A stretch of DNA of 64,000 nt from CAIQPV01 sp964480365 (GTDB taxonomy: Bacteria > Pseudomonadota > Gammaproteobacteria > Burkholderiales > Gallionellaceae): positions 4,611 to 68,610 of the forward strand of contig CAYZPM010000020.1 of the NCBI GenBank assembly GCA_964480365.1. The letters are read 5' to 3'. A model generated the notes under the pieces. That model was not told the DNA's origin, searched no databases, and saw nothing but the letters and a program-made list of their open reading frames with translations. This document shows positions 1 through 9,389 of the stretch, one piece after another. Each line of letters begins with the position of its first letter. The stretch's first letter is position 1. Position numbers and translations under genes: made by a program.

Positions 1-203
1 TCAACTGGATTCCCGCCTACGCGGGAATGACGAGTTTTTCGGTCTAATGGACAATTGGGTTAAACATTGAAACGGGAGAGTGAGAACGCAACGAAGAAAC
101 GGCTGACTCATTAGCATCCCTGCGTGCTAACCATTACACTTCCGTCCTCGCGATTGGCTGACACCCGCCAACTGTTCTTCACTATTTATTCAAAGGTTAT
201 CTG
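1..203. other. Intergenic start of window with a REP-like palindrome
   Basis: No gene is supported here. Bases 3-33 hold an imperfect palindrome (ATTCCCGCCTACGCGGGAAT) of the same family as the copies at 27654-27768. The minus strand at about 100-150 has a faint tRNA D-arm look, but no full cloverleaf can be drawn. Confidence 0.5.
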
Positions 204-701
204 ATGCACCCAGTCCACAATGTTGATGCAATCCTCTTGCTGGCCTTGTCGCATGCTGCCAAGCGTCGCCCGGCGGAACTGGTCGAGATCATCGCTGCGG
301 TCGACCTGACGCAAGAGACCAGGCCTTCCGCAACTAAAATGTCCGAGTCGTTTTCTCGGCTCTCCGAACACGGTTTGATCTGTGCGCAGGATGGCGGCTA
401 CGCGCTGACGCCCAATGCGTTACCGATACTGTCCGGTCACGCGAAGAAAGCCAACGCTCAGGAACGCATCCACGATATCAAGGAAAGTCTCGCCGCGTAC
501 CGCCTTAAAGGTGAACACGAGCTCGTATTGGTGGGGGAAAAACAAATCGCTGAAGCAGTTTTGGCACATCAGGCCACACGAAGAAGCGCCGGCAAGAAAA
601 ACCTGCTGATGCCCAAACCCAAGCCGGTAGAGGAACCCGGCAAGCGTCCGGGGCAGCGCAAACCTTACCAGCCCTTTTCGGCACGTCGACGCAAGGACTG
701 A
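204..701 (+). CDS. Hypothetical protein with winged-helix-like N-terminus
   Basis: A 165-residue protein that I do not recognise as a named family. Residues 1-85 look like a small winged-helix DNA-binding fold: a helical start, then SESFSRLSEHGLI followed by a short GGYALT hairpin, typical of PadR/MarR-like wings. The second half is charged, and residues 125-165 form a Lys/Arg/Pro-rich tail that probably contacts nucleic acid. There is no membrane segment or signal peptide. It stands alone, with the convergent lolD gene ending 80 bases downstream. DNA binding is inference from fold appearance only. Confidence 0.6.
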   Translation: MHPVHNVDAILLLALSHAAKRRPAELVEIIAAVDLTQETRPSATKMSESFSRLSEHGLICAQDGGYALTPNALPILSGHAKKANAQERIHDIKESLAAYRLKGEHELVLVGEKQIAEAVLAHQATRRSAGKKNLLMPKPKPVEEPGKRPGQRKPYQPFSARRRKD

Positions 702-780
702 TACACGCACGACTGATACAACTGGATAGGCAAGTTATTGGCGGAACACCCCAAGGGGCTTCCGACCTACGACAATCTTA

Positions 781-1461
781 TCAAGCCGCCTGCAGCACTC
801 CGTCCACCAGCCTTAATTGGCGCTGCATCTTGCTCGCCAGTTCGAGGTCGTGAGTGACCACGATGAAGCTGGTGTTGAGGCGGACGTTGAGTTCCTGCAT
901 CAATTCGAATAACGCATGGGCGCTGGCGCGGTCGAGATTTCCGGTGGGTTCGTCGGCCAGCACGCAGGCGGGGTTGGTGACCAGTGCGCGAGCCACGGCA
1001 ACGCGCTGGCGTTCGCCGCCGGAGAGTTCGGAAGGGTGGTGTTGCGTGCGCTGCGCCAGCCCGACCTGTTCCAGCATCGCTGCGGCAATCGGTGCAGCCT
1101 CTGCGCGCTTCATGCCCCGGATCAGCAGCGGCATGGCGACGTTTTCCAGCGCGGTGAATTCCGGCAGCAGGTGGTGGAACTGGTAGACGAAACCGAGCAG
1201 ACGGTTGCGCAGATTGCCGCGCGCCTGTTCGTTCATCGCCTGCACATCCTGGCCGAGGATGGCGACGCTGCCCCCACTCGCGTTGTCCAGTCCGCCGAGC
1301 AGGTGCAGCAGGGTGCTTTTGCCTGAGCCGGAAGCGCCGAGTATGGCGAGGCGTTCACCGCGCGCCACGTCGAGGTTGACGCCGTTCAGTACCGGTACGT
1401 TGAGTTCGCCCTGCGTGTATGTTTTGCGCAGATCGCGACAATTGATCACGAGCTCATTCAT
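781..1461 (-). CDS. lolD: Lipoprotein-releasing ABC transporter ATPase LolD
   Basis: Cytoplasmic ATPase subunit of the LolCDE complex, which releases lipoproteins from the inner membrane to the chaperone LolA. The 226-residue length is normal. Walker A (GASGSGKST, about residues 42-50), the ABC signature LSGGERQRVAVARAL and Walker B VLADEPTGNLD are all present, followed by the H-loop THD. It overlaps the end of the upstream lolC-type permease gene by 8 bases, so the two are translationally coupled in one operon. Confidence 0.95.
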   Translation of the reverse strand: MNELVINCRDLRKTYTQGELNVPVLNGVNLDVARGERLAILGASGSGKSTLLHLLGGLDNASGGSVAILGQDVQAMNEQARGNLRNRLLGFVYQFHHLLPEFTALENVAMPLLIRGMKRAEAAPIAAAMLEQVGLAQRTQHHPSELSGGERQRVAVARALVTNPACVLADEPTGNLDRASAHALFELMQELNVRLNTSFIVVTHDLELASKMQRQLRLVDGVLQAA

Positions 1462-2698
1462 AGCGCAATGCCTCCGCCGGTTGCGTCTGCGCCGCGCGCC
1501 AGCTTGGGTACAGCGTGGCGAACAGGCTGATCAGGAAGGACATTGAGGCGACAGTGATCACGTCGCTAGATTGCAGGTCGGAGGGCAATTCGCTGATGTA
1601 GTAGAACTCCTTGGACAGGAACTGCACGCCGAACAGGTGCTCGATAAACGGGACGAGGGTTCCGATATTGAGCGCGATCAGCACGCCGCCGACCACGCCC
1701 AGCCCCATGCCGACCAGACCGATCAGTACGCCTTGCACCATGAAGATTTTCATGATGCTGACGGGCGACGCACCCAGCGTGCGCAGGATGGCGATGTCGG
1801 CCTGCTTGTCGGTGACGGCCATTACCAGCGTGGAGACGATGTTGAACGCGGCGACCAGCACGATAAGCGAGAGGATGATGAACATCATTTTCTTTTCCAT
1901 CGCCACCACGCTGAAATAGTTGGCATTCTGCCGCGTCCAGTCGGTGGCATAGGTGTCTTGCGGCAACTCGCGCTCCAGTTCCATAGCCAAACGCGGGGCG
2001 AGATCGAGGTCTTTCAGGCGAGCGCTAATGCCGCTAACCGATGCACCCATGCGATAAAGTTTTTGCGCATCATCCAGGTTTATCAGGGCGAGCGAATTGT
2101 CATAAGGCGACATGCCGATCTCAAAAATTCCCACTACATGAAATTGTTTCAGGCGCGGCAGCATCCCGGCAGGGGTGATCTGTCCCTGCGGGGTAATGAG
2201 CAGGATGGTGTCGCCCAGATGCGTGCCGAGCAAGCGAGCGAGATCGCTGCCGAGAACGATACCGAATTCGCCTGCGCGTAAATCCGTGAGACTGCCGGCT
2301 TTCATCTTGTCGCCGAGTCCGGTCAGCTTGGTTTCGCCTTCGGGCAGGATGCCGCGCACCATTACGCCCTGCACACTTTCATCGTGTGACAACATGCCTT
2401 GCCCATTGACATAGGGCGAGGCGGCGCTCACCTCGGTATGCCGTGTGACGATATCGAGTACGGGTTGCCAATTCGATAATTGCCCACCTTCGGTCATCAC
2501 TTGTAAATGCGGCGTGATGCCCAGGATGCGCGCACGGATTTCCTTCTGGAAACCGTTCATTACGGACAGTACGATGATCAGCGCGGCCACGCCCAGTGCG
2601 ATACCCAGCATGGAAATGAGCGAAATGAAAGAGATGAAGTGGTTACGTCGCTTGGCGCGGGTGTAACGCAGTCCGATGAAGAGTTCGAATGGTTGCAA
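1454..2698 (-). CDS. lolC: Lipoprotein-releasing transporter permease LolC/LolE
   Basis: Inner-membrane permease of the Lol lipoprotein-release system, 414 residues. The architecture is the usual MacB/FtsX type: an N-terminal membrane segment (about 25-48, IALGVAALIIVLSVMNGF), a large periplasmic domain (about 50-270), then three membrane segments in the C-terminal FtsX domain. The N-terminal motif FIGLRYTRAKRRNHFISFIS is typical of LolC/E. Only one permease gene is adjacent to lolD, as in species that use a single LolF-like permease, so the C or E label is provisional. The gene is divergent from 2795. Confidence 0.93.
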   Translation of the reverse strand: MQPFELFIGLRYTRAKRRNHFISFISLISMLGIALGVAALIIVLSVMNGFQKEIRARILGITPHLQVMTEGGQLSNWQPVLDIVTRHTEVSAASPYVNGQGMLSHDESVQGVMVRGILPEGETKLTGLGDKMKAGSLTDLRAGEFGIVLGSDLARLLGTHLGDTILLITPQGQITPAGMLPRLKQFHVVGIFEIGMSPYDNSLALINLDDAQKLYRMGASVSGISARLKDLDLAPRLAMELERELPQDTYATDWTRQNANYFSVVAMEKKMMFIILSLIVLVAAFNIVSTLVMAVTDKQADIAILRTLGASPVSIMKIFMVQGVLIGLVGMGLGVVGGVLIALNIGTLVPFIEHLFGVQFLSKEFYYISELPSDLQSSDVITVASMSFLISLFATLYPSWRAAQTQPAEALRYE

Positions 2699-2794
2699 AA
2701 TTGGCTGTTGATGTGTTGTTAATATGGTCGAACGGACGTAAGTGTGCCATAAGCGAGCAATCTATGACAGTGCAAGGATGATAGACTTGTCACT

Positions 2795-3808
2795 ATGAGT
2801 AGCGTTCATCTGGTTGTCCCCGATTTGTTCCTGCCGCAAGAGGTTGCTGCCGAAGTCTGCGCCGGGCTGGTTTTGCCTGCGTTGGAGACGCTGCTTGCGC
2901 GAGCGCAGTCTGCTCCTTTGTCGGAGGAGTCGCTGGAAGCGTGGCTGTGCGGGGCTTTCAGCGTGGCGGATCAGGCTATTGCCCCGGTCACCTTGCGGGC
3001 GGATAGGTTGGAGCCAGGGGAGGCATACTGGTTACGCGCCGATCCGGTGCATCTGCGTCTTCAGCGCGATCAACTGATTCTGCAAGCGGAAGTGCCGTTG
3101 ACTGTGGATGAGGCGGCGCAACTATGTGCCAGCCTGAATGCACATTTCGTTGCCGATGGTCTGTGTTTTGTTGCGCCGCATCCGCAGCGCTGGTATCTGC
3201 AACTGGATGCCGCACCGGATATGAGCACACGTCCCTTGGCGCAAGTGGCGGGCAGGGATGTCCACGCGCATTTGCCGCAGGGCGCGGATGCCTTGCGCTG
3301 GCATGGGGTGTTCAACGAGATTCAGATGCTGCTGTTTGAACATGCGGTGAATCAGGCACGCGAAGCGTGCGGATTGTTGTCTATTAACAGCGTGTGGTTG
3401 TGGGGTGGCGGGCGGGCTGTTGGAGAGTTGGCACGGCCATACGCAAAGGTGTACGGCGACAGCGATCTGGCGGCATCATTCGCGCAGACGGCAGACATTC
3501 CTCATGGGTCTTTGACGGATGATGCATCGCAGTGTATTGCAGGCGATGACGGTGATGCCCTCATAGTATGGGAAGGGCTGCATCGCGCGCTCCAGCATGG
3601 CGATCTTCACGCTTGGCGCGAGGGATTGCAGCGCTTCGAACAATGCTGTGCCAAACCGTTGCTAAATGCACTGCGTACCGGGCGCATTGCGCGACTCACG
3701 CTGGATTCACCTCAAGCAGGTGCAGCGCGCCGCTTTGTATTGACGCGCGGCGCGGCATGGAAGCTGTGGCGCCGCTCCCTACCATTGGCAGGCTATGCGG
3801 TAAAATGA
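2795..3808 (+). CDS. Conserved cytosolic protein, RpfE/COG4255-like
   Basis: A 337-residue protein that resembles the betaproteobacterial family sometimes annotated as RpfE-type regulatory protein or phosphoglycerate-mutase-like (COG4255). The visible hallmarks are the start VHLVVPDLFLP, a central MLLFEHAVNQAREACG, and SINSVWLWGGG followed by YGDSDLAASFA. It has no signal peptide or membrane helix. The biochemical role is unknown and the RpfE name does not imply a proven function. It is divergent from lolC, so the 96-base gap must hold both promoters. Family assignment is from memory of motifs. Confidence 0.7.
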   Translation: MSSVHLVVPDLFLPQEVAAEVCAGLVLPALETLLARAQSAPLSEESLEAWLCGAFSVADQAIAPVTLRADRLEPGEAYWLRADPVHLRLQRDQLILQAEVPLTVDEAAQLCASLNAHFVADGLCFVAPHPQRWYLQLDAAPDMSTRPLAQVAGRDVHAHLPQGADALRWHGVFNEIQMLLFEHAVNQAREACGLLSINSVWLWGGGRAVGELARPYAKVYGDSDLAASFAQTADIPHGSLTDDASQCIAGDDGDALIVWEGLHRALQHGDLHAWREGLQRFEQCCAKPLLNALRTGRIARLTLDSPQAGAARRFVLTRGAAWKLWRRSLPLAGYAVK

Positions 3809-3818
3809 ACTCCTAAGA

Positions 3819-3888
3819 CCGTTCGTGGTGAGCTTGTCGAACCACCAGCTACGCAACCAGAACCCTTCGACAAGCTCAGGGCGAACGG
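3819..3888. repeat. Inverted repeat (TTCGACAAGCTCA family)
   Basis: Left arm 3819-3844 (CCGTTCGTGGTGAGCTTGTC) and right arm 3863-3888 are near-perfect reverse complements. This is a common dispersed intergenic repeat in environmental proteobacteria. A degenerate half copy lies at 28431-28455. It may serve as a terminator after the upstream gene. Confidence 0.8.
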
Positions 3889-4031
3889 ATGCTAGAAAAT
3901 CATAGCGTATCGCGCCTAATGGATTATTTATGGATTATGCGAAATAAGATGGGCACCATCAAGCGCTTTTTTGGCCTCAGCGCTTAGTCTCCTGTATCAT
4001 TCCGCCCGGACAAACAAAGGCACGTTAAGTT

Positions 4032-4997
4032 ATGAAAGTTACCTTCCTGGATTTTGAACAATCTGTCGCAGATCTTGAAAGCAAGATCGAACAGCTGCGC
4101 TACGTGCAGGATGACTCCGCGCTCGACATCTCCGAAGAGATAGGCCGCCTGCAAAAGAAAAGTCAGACGCTGACCAAGGATATTTACGCCAAGCTCACGC
4201 CGTGGCAAATCTCCCAAGTGTCGCGCCATCCGCAGCGGCCTTACACGCTAGACTACATCCAGAGTCTGTTTACCGATTTCGAAGAACTGCACGGTGATCG
4301 CAGTTACGCGGATGATGCGGCCATCGTCGGCGGTCTGGCGCGTTTCAACGGGCAGAGCGTGATGGTGATCGGTCATCAGAAAGGCCGCGACACCAAGGAA
4401 CGCCAATACCGCAACTTCGGCATGCCGCGCCCGGAAGGTTATCGCAAAGCGATGCGCCTGATGCGTCTGGCAGAAAAATTCGGCATCCCGATCATGACTT
4501 TTATCGACACCCCCGGCGCTTATCCCGGCGTGGGCGCGGAAGAGCGCGGCCAGTCCGAGGCCATCGGCAAAAATCTGTACGTCATGGCGGAACTGCGTGT
4601 GCCGATGATCTGCACGATAATCGGCGAAGGCGGCTCTGGTGGCGCGCTGGCTATCGCGATTGGTGATGCATTGCTGATGCTGCAATACGCCACCTACTCG
4701 GTGATATCTCCGGAAGGCTGCGCCTCCATCCTGTGGAAAAGTGCGGCGAAGGCACCCGATGCGGCGGAAACGCTGGGCATTACCGCCACCCGTTTGAAGG
4801 CGTTGGGGCTGGTCGACAAGATCGTTGCTGAGCCGCTGGGTGGCGCACATCGCGATTACCCGGCGATGATGCAGACCATGAAAAAAGTGCTGCAAGAATC
4901 GCTTAAACAAGCCCAATCCCTGCCTCTGGACGACATGTTGCAGGCCCGTTTCAACCGCTTGATGGGCTATGGAAAATTCAAGGAAGTCAGCCTGTGA
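4032..4997 (+). CDS. accA: Acetyl-CoA carboxylase carboxyltransferase subunit alpha
   Basis: Alpha subunit of the acetyl-CoA carboxylase carboxyltransferase, which moves the carboxyl group from biotin to acetyl-CoA in the first step of fatty acid synthesis. The 321-residue length is typical. Visible motifs are FLDFEQSVADLESKIEQLR at the start, the crotonase-type core GHQKGRDTKER, and TPGAYPGVGAEERGQSEAIG, then GEGGSGGALAI, which shape the oxyanion holes. The gene overlaps tilS by 29 bases, as in many betaproteobacteria. accD is not in the window. Confidence 0.97.
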   Translation: MKVTFLDFEQSVADLESKIEQLRYVQDDSALDISEEIGRLQKKSQTLTKDIYAKLTPWQISQVSRHPQRPYTLDYIQSLFTDFEELHGDRSYADDAAIVGGLARFNGQSVMVIGHQKGRDTKERQYRNFGMPRPEGYRKAMRLMRLAEKFGIPIMTFIDTPGAYPGVGAEERGQSEAIGKNLYVMAELRVPMICTIIGEGGSGGALAIAIGDALLMLQYATYSVISPEGCASILWKSAAKAPDAAETLGITATRLKALGLVDKIVAEPLGGAHRDYPAMMQTMKKVLQESLKQAQSLPLDDMLQARFNRLMGYGKFKEVSL

Positions 4998-6318
4998 TTT
5001 AGCCGAGCGCGTCGCTAACGCGATCGCGCCCATACTTCCTGCGGGCAGTAGCATCCTCTTGGGTCTGAGCGGCGGCGTCGATTCAGTCGTGCTGCTGCAT
5101 CTTCTGCACCAGTTGGCCCCACGTTACTCATGGCGCTTGAGCGCGTTGCACGTCCATCACGGCATCAGCCCTCATGCGGATACTTGGGCGACGTTCTGCG
5201 CCGACCTGTGTATACGCTTAGGAATTCCTTTTAATGTTGAGCATGTGGATATAGCTCCGTTGCGCGAACACGGCATTGAGGCCGCTGCGCGCAAATTGCG
5301 CCATGCAGCACTTGACCGCCAGCCCGTGGATTTCATCGCGTTGGCCCACCATCAGGATGACCAGGCTGAAACTTTGCTGCTGCAATTGTTGCGGGGCGCT
5401 GGTTTGCGTGGGGCGAGTGCCATGCCGGTTATCCGGCAGCGCGCTAATCACCTCACGCAACTGCGTCCTTTGCTCAATGTGGCGCGCAGTGAATTGCTGG
5501 CCTATGCACAACAGCACGCCCTGCAATGGGTGGAAGACGAGAGTAACGCCGACGATGCCTACCCGCGCAATTTTTTGCGCCATCGCGTGCTGCCGCAACT
5601 GGAGCAACGTTTTCCCGCCTATCGTGAAACTTTGGCGCGAAGCGCGCAGAATTTTGCCGAAGCCAGCAAGTTGCTGGATCAATTGGCGCAGCAGGACGCG
5701 CAGGGAGCTTTACATAATGGCGGTCTGGAGGTGGCGTGCTTGCAGGCATTGAGTCTATCTCGCGCAAAAAATTTGCTGCGTTATTTTCTGCACAGCCTCG
5801 GCGCGCCCATGCCGCAAGCGGTGCAACTTGATGAGATGCTGCAACAATTGTGCGACGCGCGACAGGGCGCGGCAGTACAGCTTAATTTCGGCAAATGGCA
5901 GATCAGGCGCTATCAGGGCAGGGTATATGCTTTCCCGGCACTGCCCGAACCCGATGCGGAATTCTGTGCACAATGGCTAGGCGAGGTCGCACTGGAATTG
6001 CCTGAACTCGGCGGCACGCTATATTTTGAACCCGTTATCGGCCACGGATTGAGTTTGGAGAAATTGCAGCAGGCCACAGTCACCGTGCGGCTGCGTCATG
6101 GCGCAGAACGTATCCGTCTTGACGACAAACGCCCCACGCGCACCCTGAAAAATCTGCTGCAAGAGCAGGGCATTCCGCCCTGGCAACGAGACAGACTGCC
6201 GCTGCTGTTTTGCGATAAAACACTGGTTGCGATTCCCCGCATCGGCGTGGAGTGTGCGTATCAGGCGGCACCGGAAGAATCGGGCGTGGTGCTGAGGTGG
6301 GACGCTGCTTTATCCTGA
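4969..6318 (+). CDS. tilS: tRNA(Ile)-lysidine synthetase
   Basis: Attaches lysine to C34 of tRNA-Ile(CAU), so that the anticodon reads AUA. The protein has 449 residues. The N-type ATP pyrophosphatase PP-loop SGGVDS is at residues 34-39, followed by HVHHGISPHADTW and the LAHHQDDQAETLLLQLLRG block. The central and C-terminal TilS domains follow, with RHGAERIRLDDKRPTRTLKNLLQEQGIPPWQRDRLPLL near residues 365-405. The start lies inside accA and no later start upstream of the P-loop is better. It converges with the helicase gene at 6411. Confidence 0.95.
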   Translation: MENSRKSACDLAERVANAIAPILPAGSSILLGLSGGVDSVVLLHLLHQLAPRYSWRLSALHVHHGISPHADTWATFCADLCIRLGIPFNVEHVDIAPLREHGIEAAARKLRHAALDRQPVDFIALAHHQDDQAETLLLQLLRGAGLRGASAMPVIRQRANHLTQLRPLLNVARSELLAYAQQHALQWVEDESNADDAYPRNFLRHRVLPQLEQRFPAYRETLARSAQNFAEASKLLDQLAQQDAQGALHNGGLEVACLQALSLSRAKNLLRYFLHSLGAPMPQAVQLDEMLQQLCDARQGAAVQLNFGKWQIRRYQGRVYAFPALPEPDAEFCAQWLGEVALELPELGGTLYFEPVIGHGLSLEKLQQATVTVRLRHGAERIRLDDKRPTRTLKNLLQEQGIPPWQRDRLPLLFCDKTLVAIPRIGVECAYQAAPEESGVVLRWDAALS

Positions 6319-6410
6319 AAAATAGTTGGCGGGGTGGTCGGTGCGAATTCATTCGTACCAACAGGATCAGCCTCAATGCGTGAGGCACCGAATGTTTTGT
6401 GGCAACAGTT

Positions 6411-8369
6411 TTATCCAGGATTAATCTTCCGGGTTAATTTTTTAACTGCGGCAAAGAACTCTAGCGCCTCACTCAATACTCTGGTACGCCTGAACGGCGG
6501 CAAACTCTGCCAGATGCGCTTGCCGTAGTGCTTTGAAATCAGACGCGTGTCGCAGATCATCAGCACGCCATGGTCGGTCTCGTCTCGAATCAGCCGCCCC
6601 GCGCCTTGCTTGAGATTGATCACGGTGCGCGGCAACTGATATTCCATGAAGGCGTTGCGCCCCTGTTTGTTGAGTTGGGCGATGCGCGCCGCAAGCACCG
6701 GGTCGTCCGGGTGGGCGAACGGCAGTTTGTCGATGATGACCAGCGACAGCGCCTCGCCACGCACATCCACGCCTTCCCAGAACGACTGGCTACCCAGCAG
6801 CACCGCGTTGCCGTGTTCGCGGAAACGCGACAGCAATTCGTTGCGCGAGCCTTCGCCTTGCAGCATCAGCGGGTAGCTCAGTCCCTTGCGGTCGAATTCG
6901 GCGGTGAGGATTTCGTGCGCGCGCTGCATGGCGCGCAGGCTGGTGAACAGCAGAAACGCGCGTCCCTTGCTGGCCTCGATCAAGGGCAGGGCGGCTTGCA
7001 CCACCGCCTCGGTATAGCCGGGGCTGTTCGGCTCCGGCATGTTTTGCGGCACATACAGCAGAGCCTGTTCCTGATAGTTGAACGGGCTGTCCCAGCAGGC
7101 GGTGCGCGCCTCAAGCAAACCCATCTCGGTCTGATAGTGCGAGAAATTCTGCTTCACCGCCAGCGTGGCGGAAGTGAAAATCCACGCGCGCGGATGTCCG
7201 CTGATCTGCTTGGCGAAAATTTCCGCGATGGACAGCGGCGTGGTGTTGAGTTGCACGGAGTGGTGAAACACTTCCAGCCAGCGCACGAAGCCATCCTGTT
7301 CCTTGTCGCCCCACTGTTTGATTTTCAGCAGCAATTCCACTCCGCGCTGCCAGCATTTCTCCAGCCCCTCGCTGCGCTGCGCCTGACTTTCCAGCAGGCC
7401 GTTGAGGTGCGCGAGCTTGTCGGTGACGGTGCGCAGTGCATCGGCAAATCCTGCGAGGTCGTCGGTAGCGTTCGCGGGCATGCGTCCCTCGCCCTGTTTG
7501 AATATCAGGCGAAAATCGCGTGCAGCCTTTTCTAGTGCGTCGGTGGCGGTGGGTAGCGCAGCAAAGTCGTTGGCCGAAGTCGCCGCTTCCAGCCGCGCAT
7601 CGCGCGCCAGATCCAGTATTTGCGAAGTCGAAATGCTCTCGCCGAAAAACAGGCTGGCAGTCTCCGGTAACTGGTGCGCCTCGTCGAAAATCACCGTGTT
7701 GACTGCGGGCAGCAGCTCCGCCACGCCTTCGTCGCGCAGCATCACATCGGCGAAGAACAAGTGATGGTTCACCACCACGATGTCGGCCTCCATCGCCTCC
7801 TTGCGCGCCTTGAGCACGAAGCATTCCTTGTGCTGCGGGCATTCCTGTCCCAGACAATTCTCGCGCGTGGAAGTCACCTGCATCCAGATCGGCGCATTCT
7901 CCGGCACGTCGGACAGGCCGCTCTTGTCGCCGGATTGCGTTACCTTTGCATACTTCGCAATCTTCGCCAGATGGCGCACATCCTCGCGCGTGGCAAAGCG
8001 CCCGTCAGCCTGCGTAAGTTCCAGATGATGGTGGCACACATAGTTTGCGCGCCCCTTGAGCAATGCGATGGTAACAGGCGACTTGAGCGCATCGCGCACC
8101 ATAGGCAAGTCTTTCTGGAATAGCTGGTCTTGCAGATTCTTGGTGCCGGTGGAGATGATCACTTTGCCGCCCGCCAGCAGCGCGGGTACCAGATAGGCGA
8201 AGGTCTTGCCGGTACCGGTTCCCGCCTCGGCCACCAGAATCGCGTTGTCGCGTATCGCCTCCGCGACCGCCAAAGCCATCTCGCGCTGCTGCGCGCGCGG
8301 ACGAAACGACGCGACTTCAGTAGCAAGCGGGCTTTGTTCAGAGAAAAAACGTTCGACTTCGACAGACAC
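6411..8369 (-). CDS. DinG/YoaA-family ATP-dependent DNA helicase (Fe-S)
   Basis: A 652-residue superfamily 2 helicase of the XPD/DinG group, probably YoaA-like, which unwinds DNA 5'-3' during repair. It shows Walker A AGTGTGKTFAYLVPALL (about residues 49-65), the DEAH box (VIFDEAHQLPET), and four cysteines between motifs I and II (YVCHHH and ENCLGQECPQHKECF) that would ligate a 4Fe-4S cluster. Motif VI is QGAGRLIRDETDHG. There is no N-terminal extra domain. The start is GTG. It is probably monocistronic and followed downstream by convergent tilS. Confidence 0.93.
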   Translation of the reverse strand: MSVEVERFFSEQSPLATEVASFRPRAQQREMALAVAEAIRDNAILVAEAGTGTGKTFAYLVPALLAGGKVIISTGTKNLQDQLFQKDLPMVRDALKSPVTIALLKGRANYVCHHHLELTQADGRFATREDVRHLAKIAKYAKVTQSGDKSGLSDVPENAPIWMQVTSTRENCLGQECPQHKECFVLKARKEAMEADIVVVNHHLFFADVMLRDEGVAELLPAVNTVIFDEAHQLPETASLFFGESISTSQILDLARDARLEAATSANDFAALPTATDALEKAARDFRLIFKQGEGRMPANATDDLAGFADALRTVTDKLAHLNGLLESQAQRSEGLEKCWQRGVELLLKIKQWGDKEQDGFVRWLEVFHHSVQLNTTPLSIAEIFAKQISGHPRAWIFTSATLAVKQNFSHYQTEMGLLEARTACWDSPFNYQEQALLYVPQNMPEPNSPGYTEAVVQAALPLIEASKGRAFLLFTSLRAMQRAHEILTAEFDRKGLSYPLMLQGEGSRNELLSRFREHGNAVLLGSQSFWEGVDVRGEALSLVIIDKLPFAHPDDPVLAARIAQLNKQGRNAFMEYQLPRTVINLKQGAGRLIRDETDHGVLMICDTRLISKHYGKRIWQSLPPFRRTRVLSEALEFFAAVKKLTRKINPG

Positions 8370-8464
8370 GATGGGGGCGGGGAAATTTACAGCCGTTATG
8401 TTATCTCAAACCAGCTTGCTCTGCGATTTTGTTGTGCGGTTTTGTTCAGAGTATTTGAAGATAT

Positions 8465-9277
8465 TCAGATTCCGCCCATCGATTTTACCGGGCTGGGCAG
8501 GGTCTCGCAGTAATTGGCGACCAGTCCTTGATCGAACAGCCACAGGCTGCCGGGCTGCATGGATATCCACGGCTCGTTGTCGGTGAGTGGTTGGGTGGCG
8601 ATCACGGCCACGCGGTCATCGGGCGTGGTTATCTGGCTGAAATCCACTAATACGTCTTCGTCTTTCAAATGCGCCACGTTGAACGGCGCGCGGCGGACTA
8701 CATAGCTCAACTCGGTGGAGCAGTGTGCCATCAGCCATTTTCCGTTGGACAGCATAAAATTGAAAATACCCATGCCAGCAAGAGGACGGATGAGTTCATG
8801 CACTGTGGCGAACAGCGCATTGAGCGAGGGGGGCACATCGCCGAAGTGCTGCCGCAAGCTTTGCAAAAGCCAGCAGAAGATGCGCTCGCTATCGGTATTT
8901 CCAACTGGCATGAAGCTGCCATCCAGCGTCGGCTTGAACTGAGGCAGGTTGCCGTTGTGCGCGAATACCCAATAGCGTCCCCATAACTCGCGCTGGAAAG
9001 GATGGGTGTTCTCCAGCGAGACAATGCCTTGCGTTGCCTTGCGAATATGCGCGATGACATTTAGCGATCGGATCGGATAATTGCGCACCAGTTCGGCGAT
9101 GGGTGATCGCGCCGAAGGCTGCGGGTCGAGGAACAGGCGTACGCCACGCCCTTCAAAGAACGCGATTCCCCAACCGTCGGCGTGGACATCGGTTTCCCCA
9201 CCGCGCTTCTGAAAGCCGGTAAAGGAAAAGCAGATGTCGGTTGGAACATTACAGTTCATGCCGAGCAGTTGACACAT
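8465..9277 (-). CDS. Class II glutamine amidotransferase (YafJ-like)
   Basis: A 270-residue Ntn-hydrolase fold protein. The catalytic Cys2 follows the initiator Met (MCQLLGMNC). The usual class II motifs follow: DGWGIAFFEG, NVIAHIRKAT, ENTHPFQRELWGRYWVFAHNG and VGNTDSERIFCWLL. It has no fused synthase domain, so the acceptor for the released ammonia is unknown. The family includes YafJ and ergothioneine-type EgtC enzymes. No ergothioneine genes are nearby, so the role is undefined. Confidence 0.9.
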   Translation of the reverse strand: MCQLLGMNCNVPTDICFSFTGFQKRGGETDVHADGWGIAFFEGRGVRLFLDPQPSARSPIAELVRNYPIRSLNVIAHIRKATQGIVSLENTHPFQRELWGRYWVFAHNGNLPQFKPTLDGSFMPVGNTDSERIFCWLLQSLRQHFGDVPPSLNALFATVHELIRPLAGMGIFNFMLSNGKWLMAHCSTELSYVVRRAPFNVAHLKDEDVLVDFSQITTPDDRVAVIATQPLTDNEPWISMQPGSLWLFDQGLVANYCETLPSPVKSMGGI

Positions 9278-9291
9278 GATGCTCTCCGATT

Positions 9292-9380
9292 TCTAACCCT
9301 CACCCCAACCCTCTCCCGCCTGCGGGAGAGGGAGCCAGTTTCCTTCTCCCACAGGCGGGAGAAGGGCTAAGGATGAGGGT
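9292..9380. repeat. Tandem palindromes in the nadC-amidotransferase gap
   Basis: Two adjacent hairpins, 9309-9332 (CCCTCTCCCGC with GCGGGAGAGGG) and 9342-9365 (CCTTCTCCC with GGGAGAAGG), set in a CCCTCACCCC...GATGAGGG frame. This is a widespread dispersed repeat type. It lies directly downstream of the SIR2-nadC ORF and may act as its terminator. Confidence 0.8.
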
Positions 9381-9389
9381 TTTGTTTAT

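Noticed and set aside
95..185. tRNA-like D-arm on the minus strand
   Set aside because: A GTG...CAC stem around TAATGGTTAG looks like a D-arm, but no anticodon or T-arm can be folded, so no tRNA is called.
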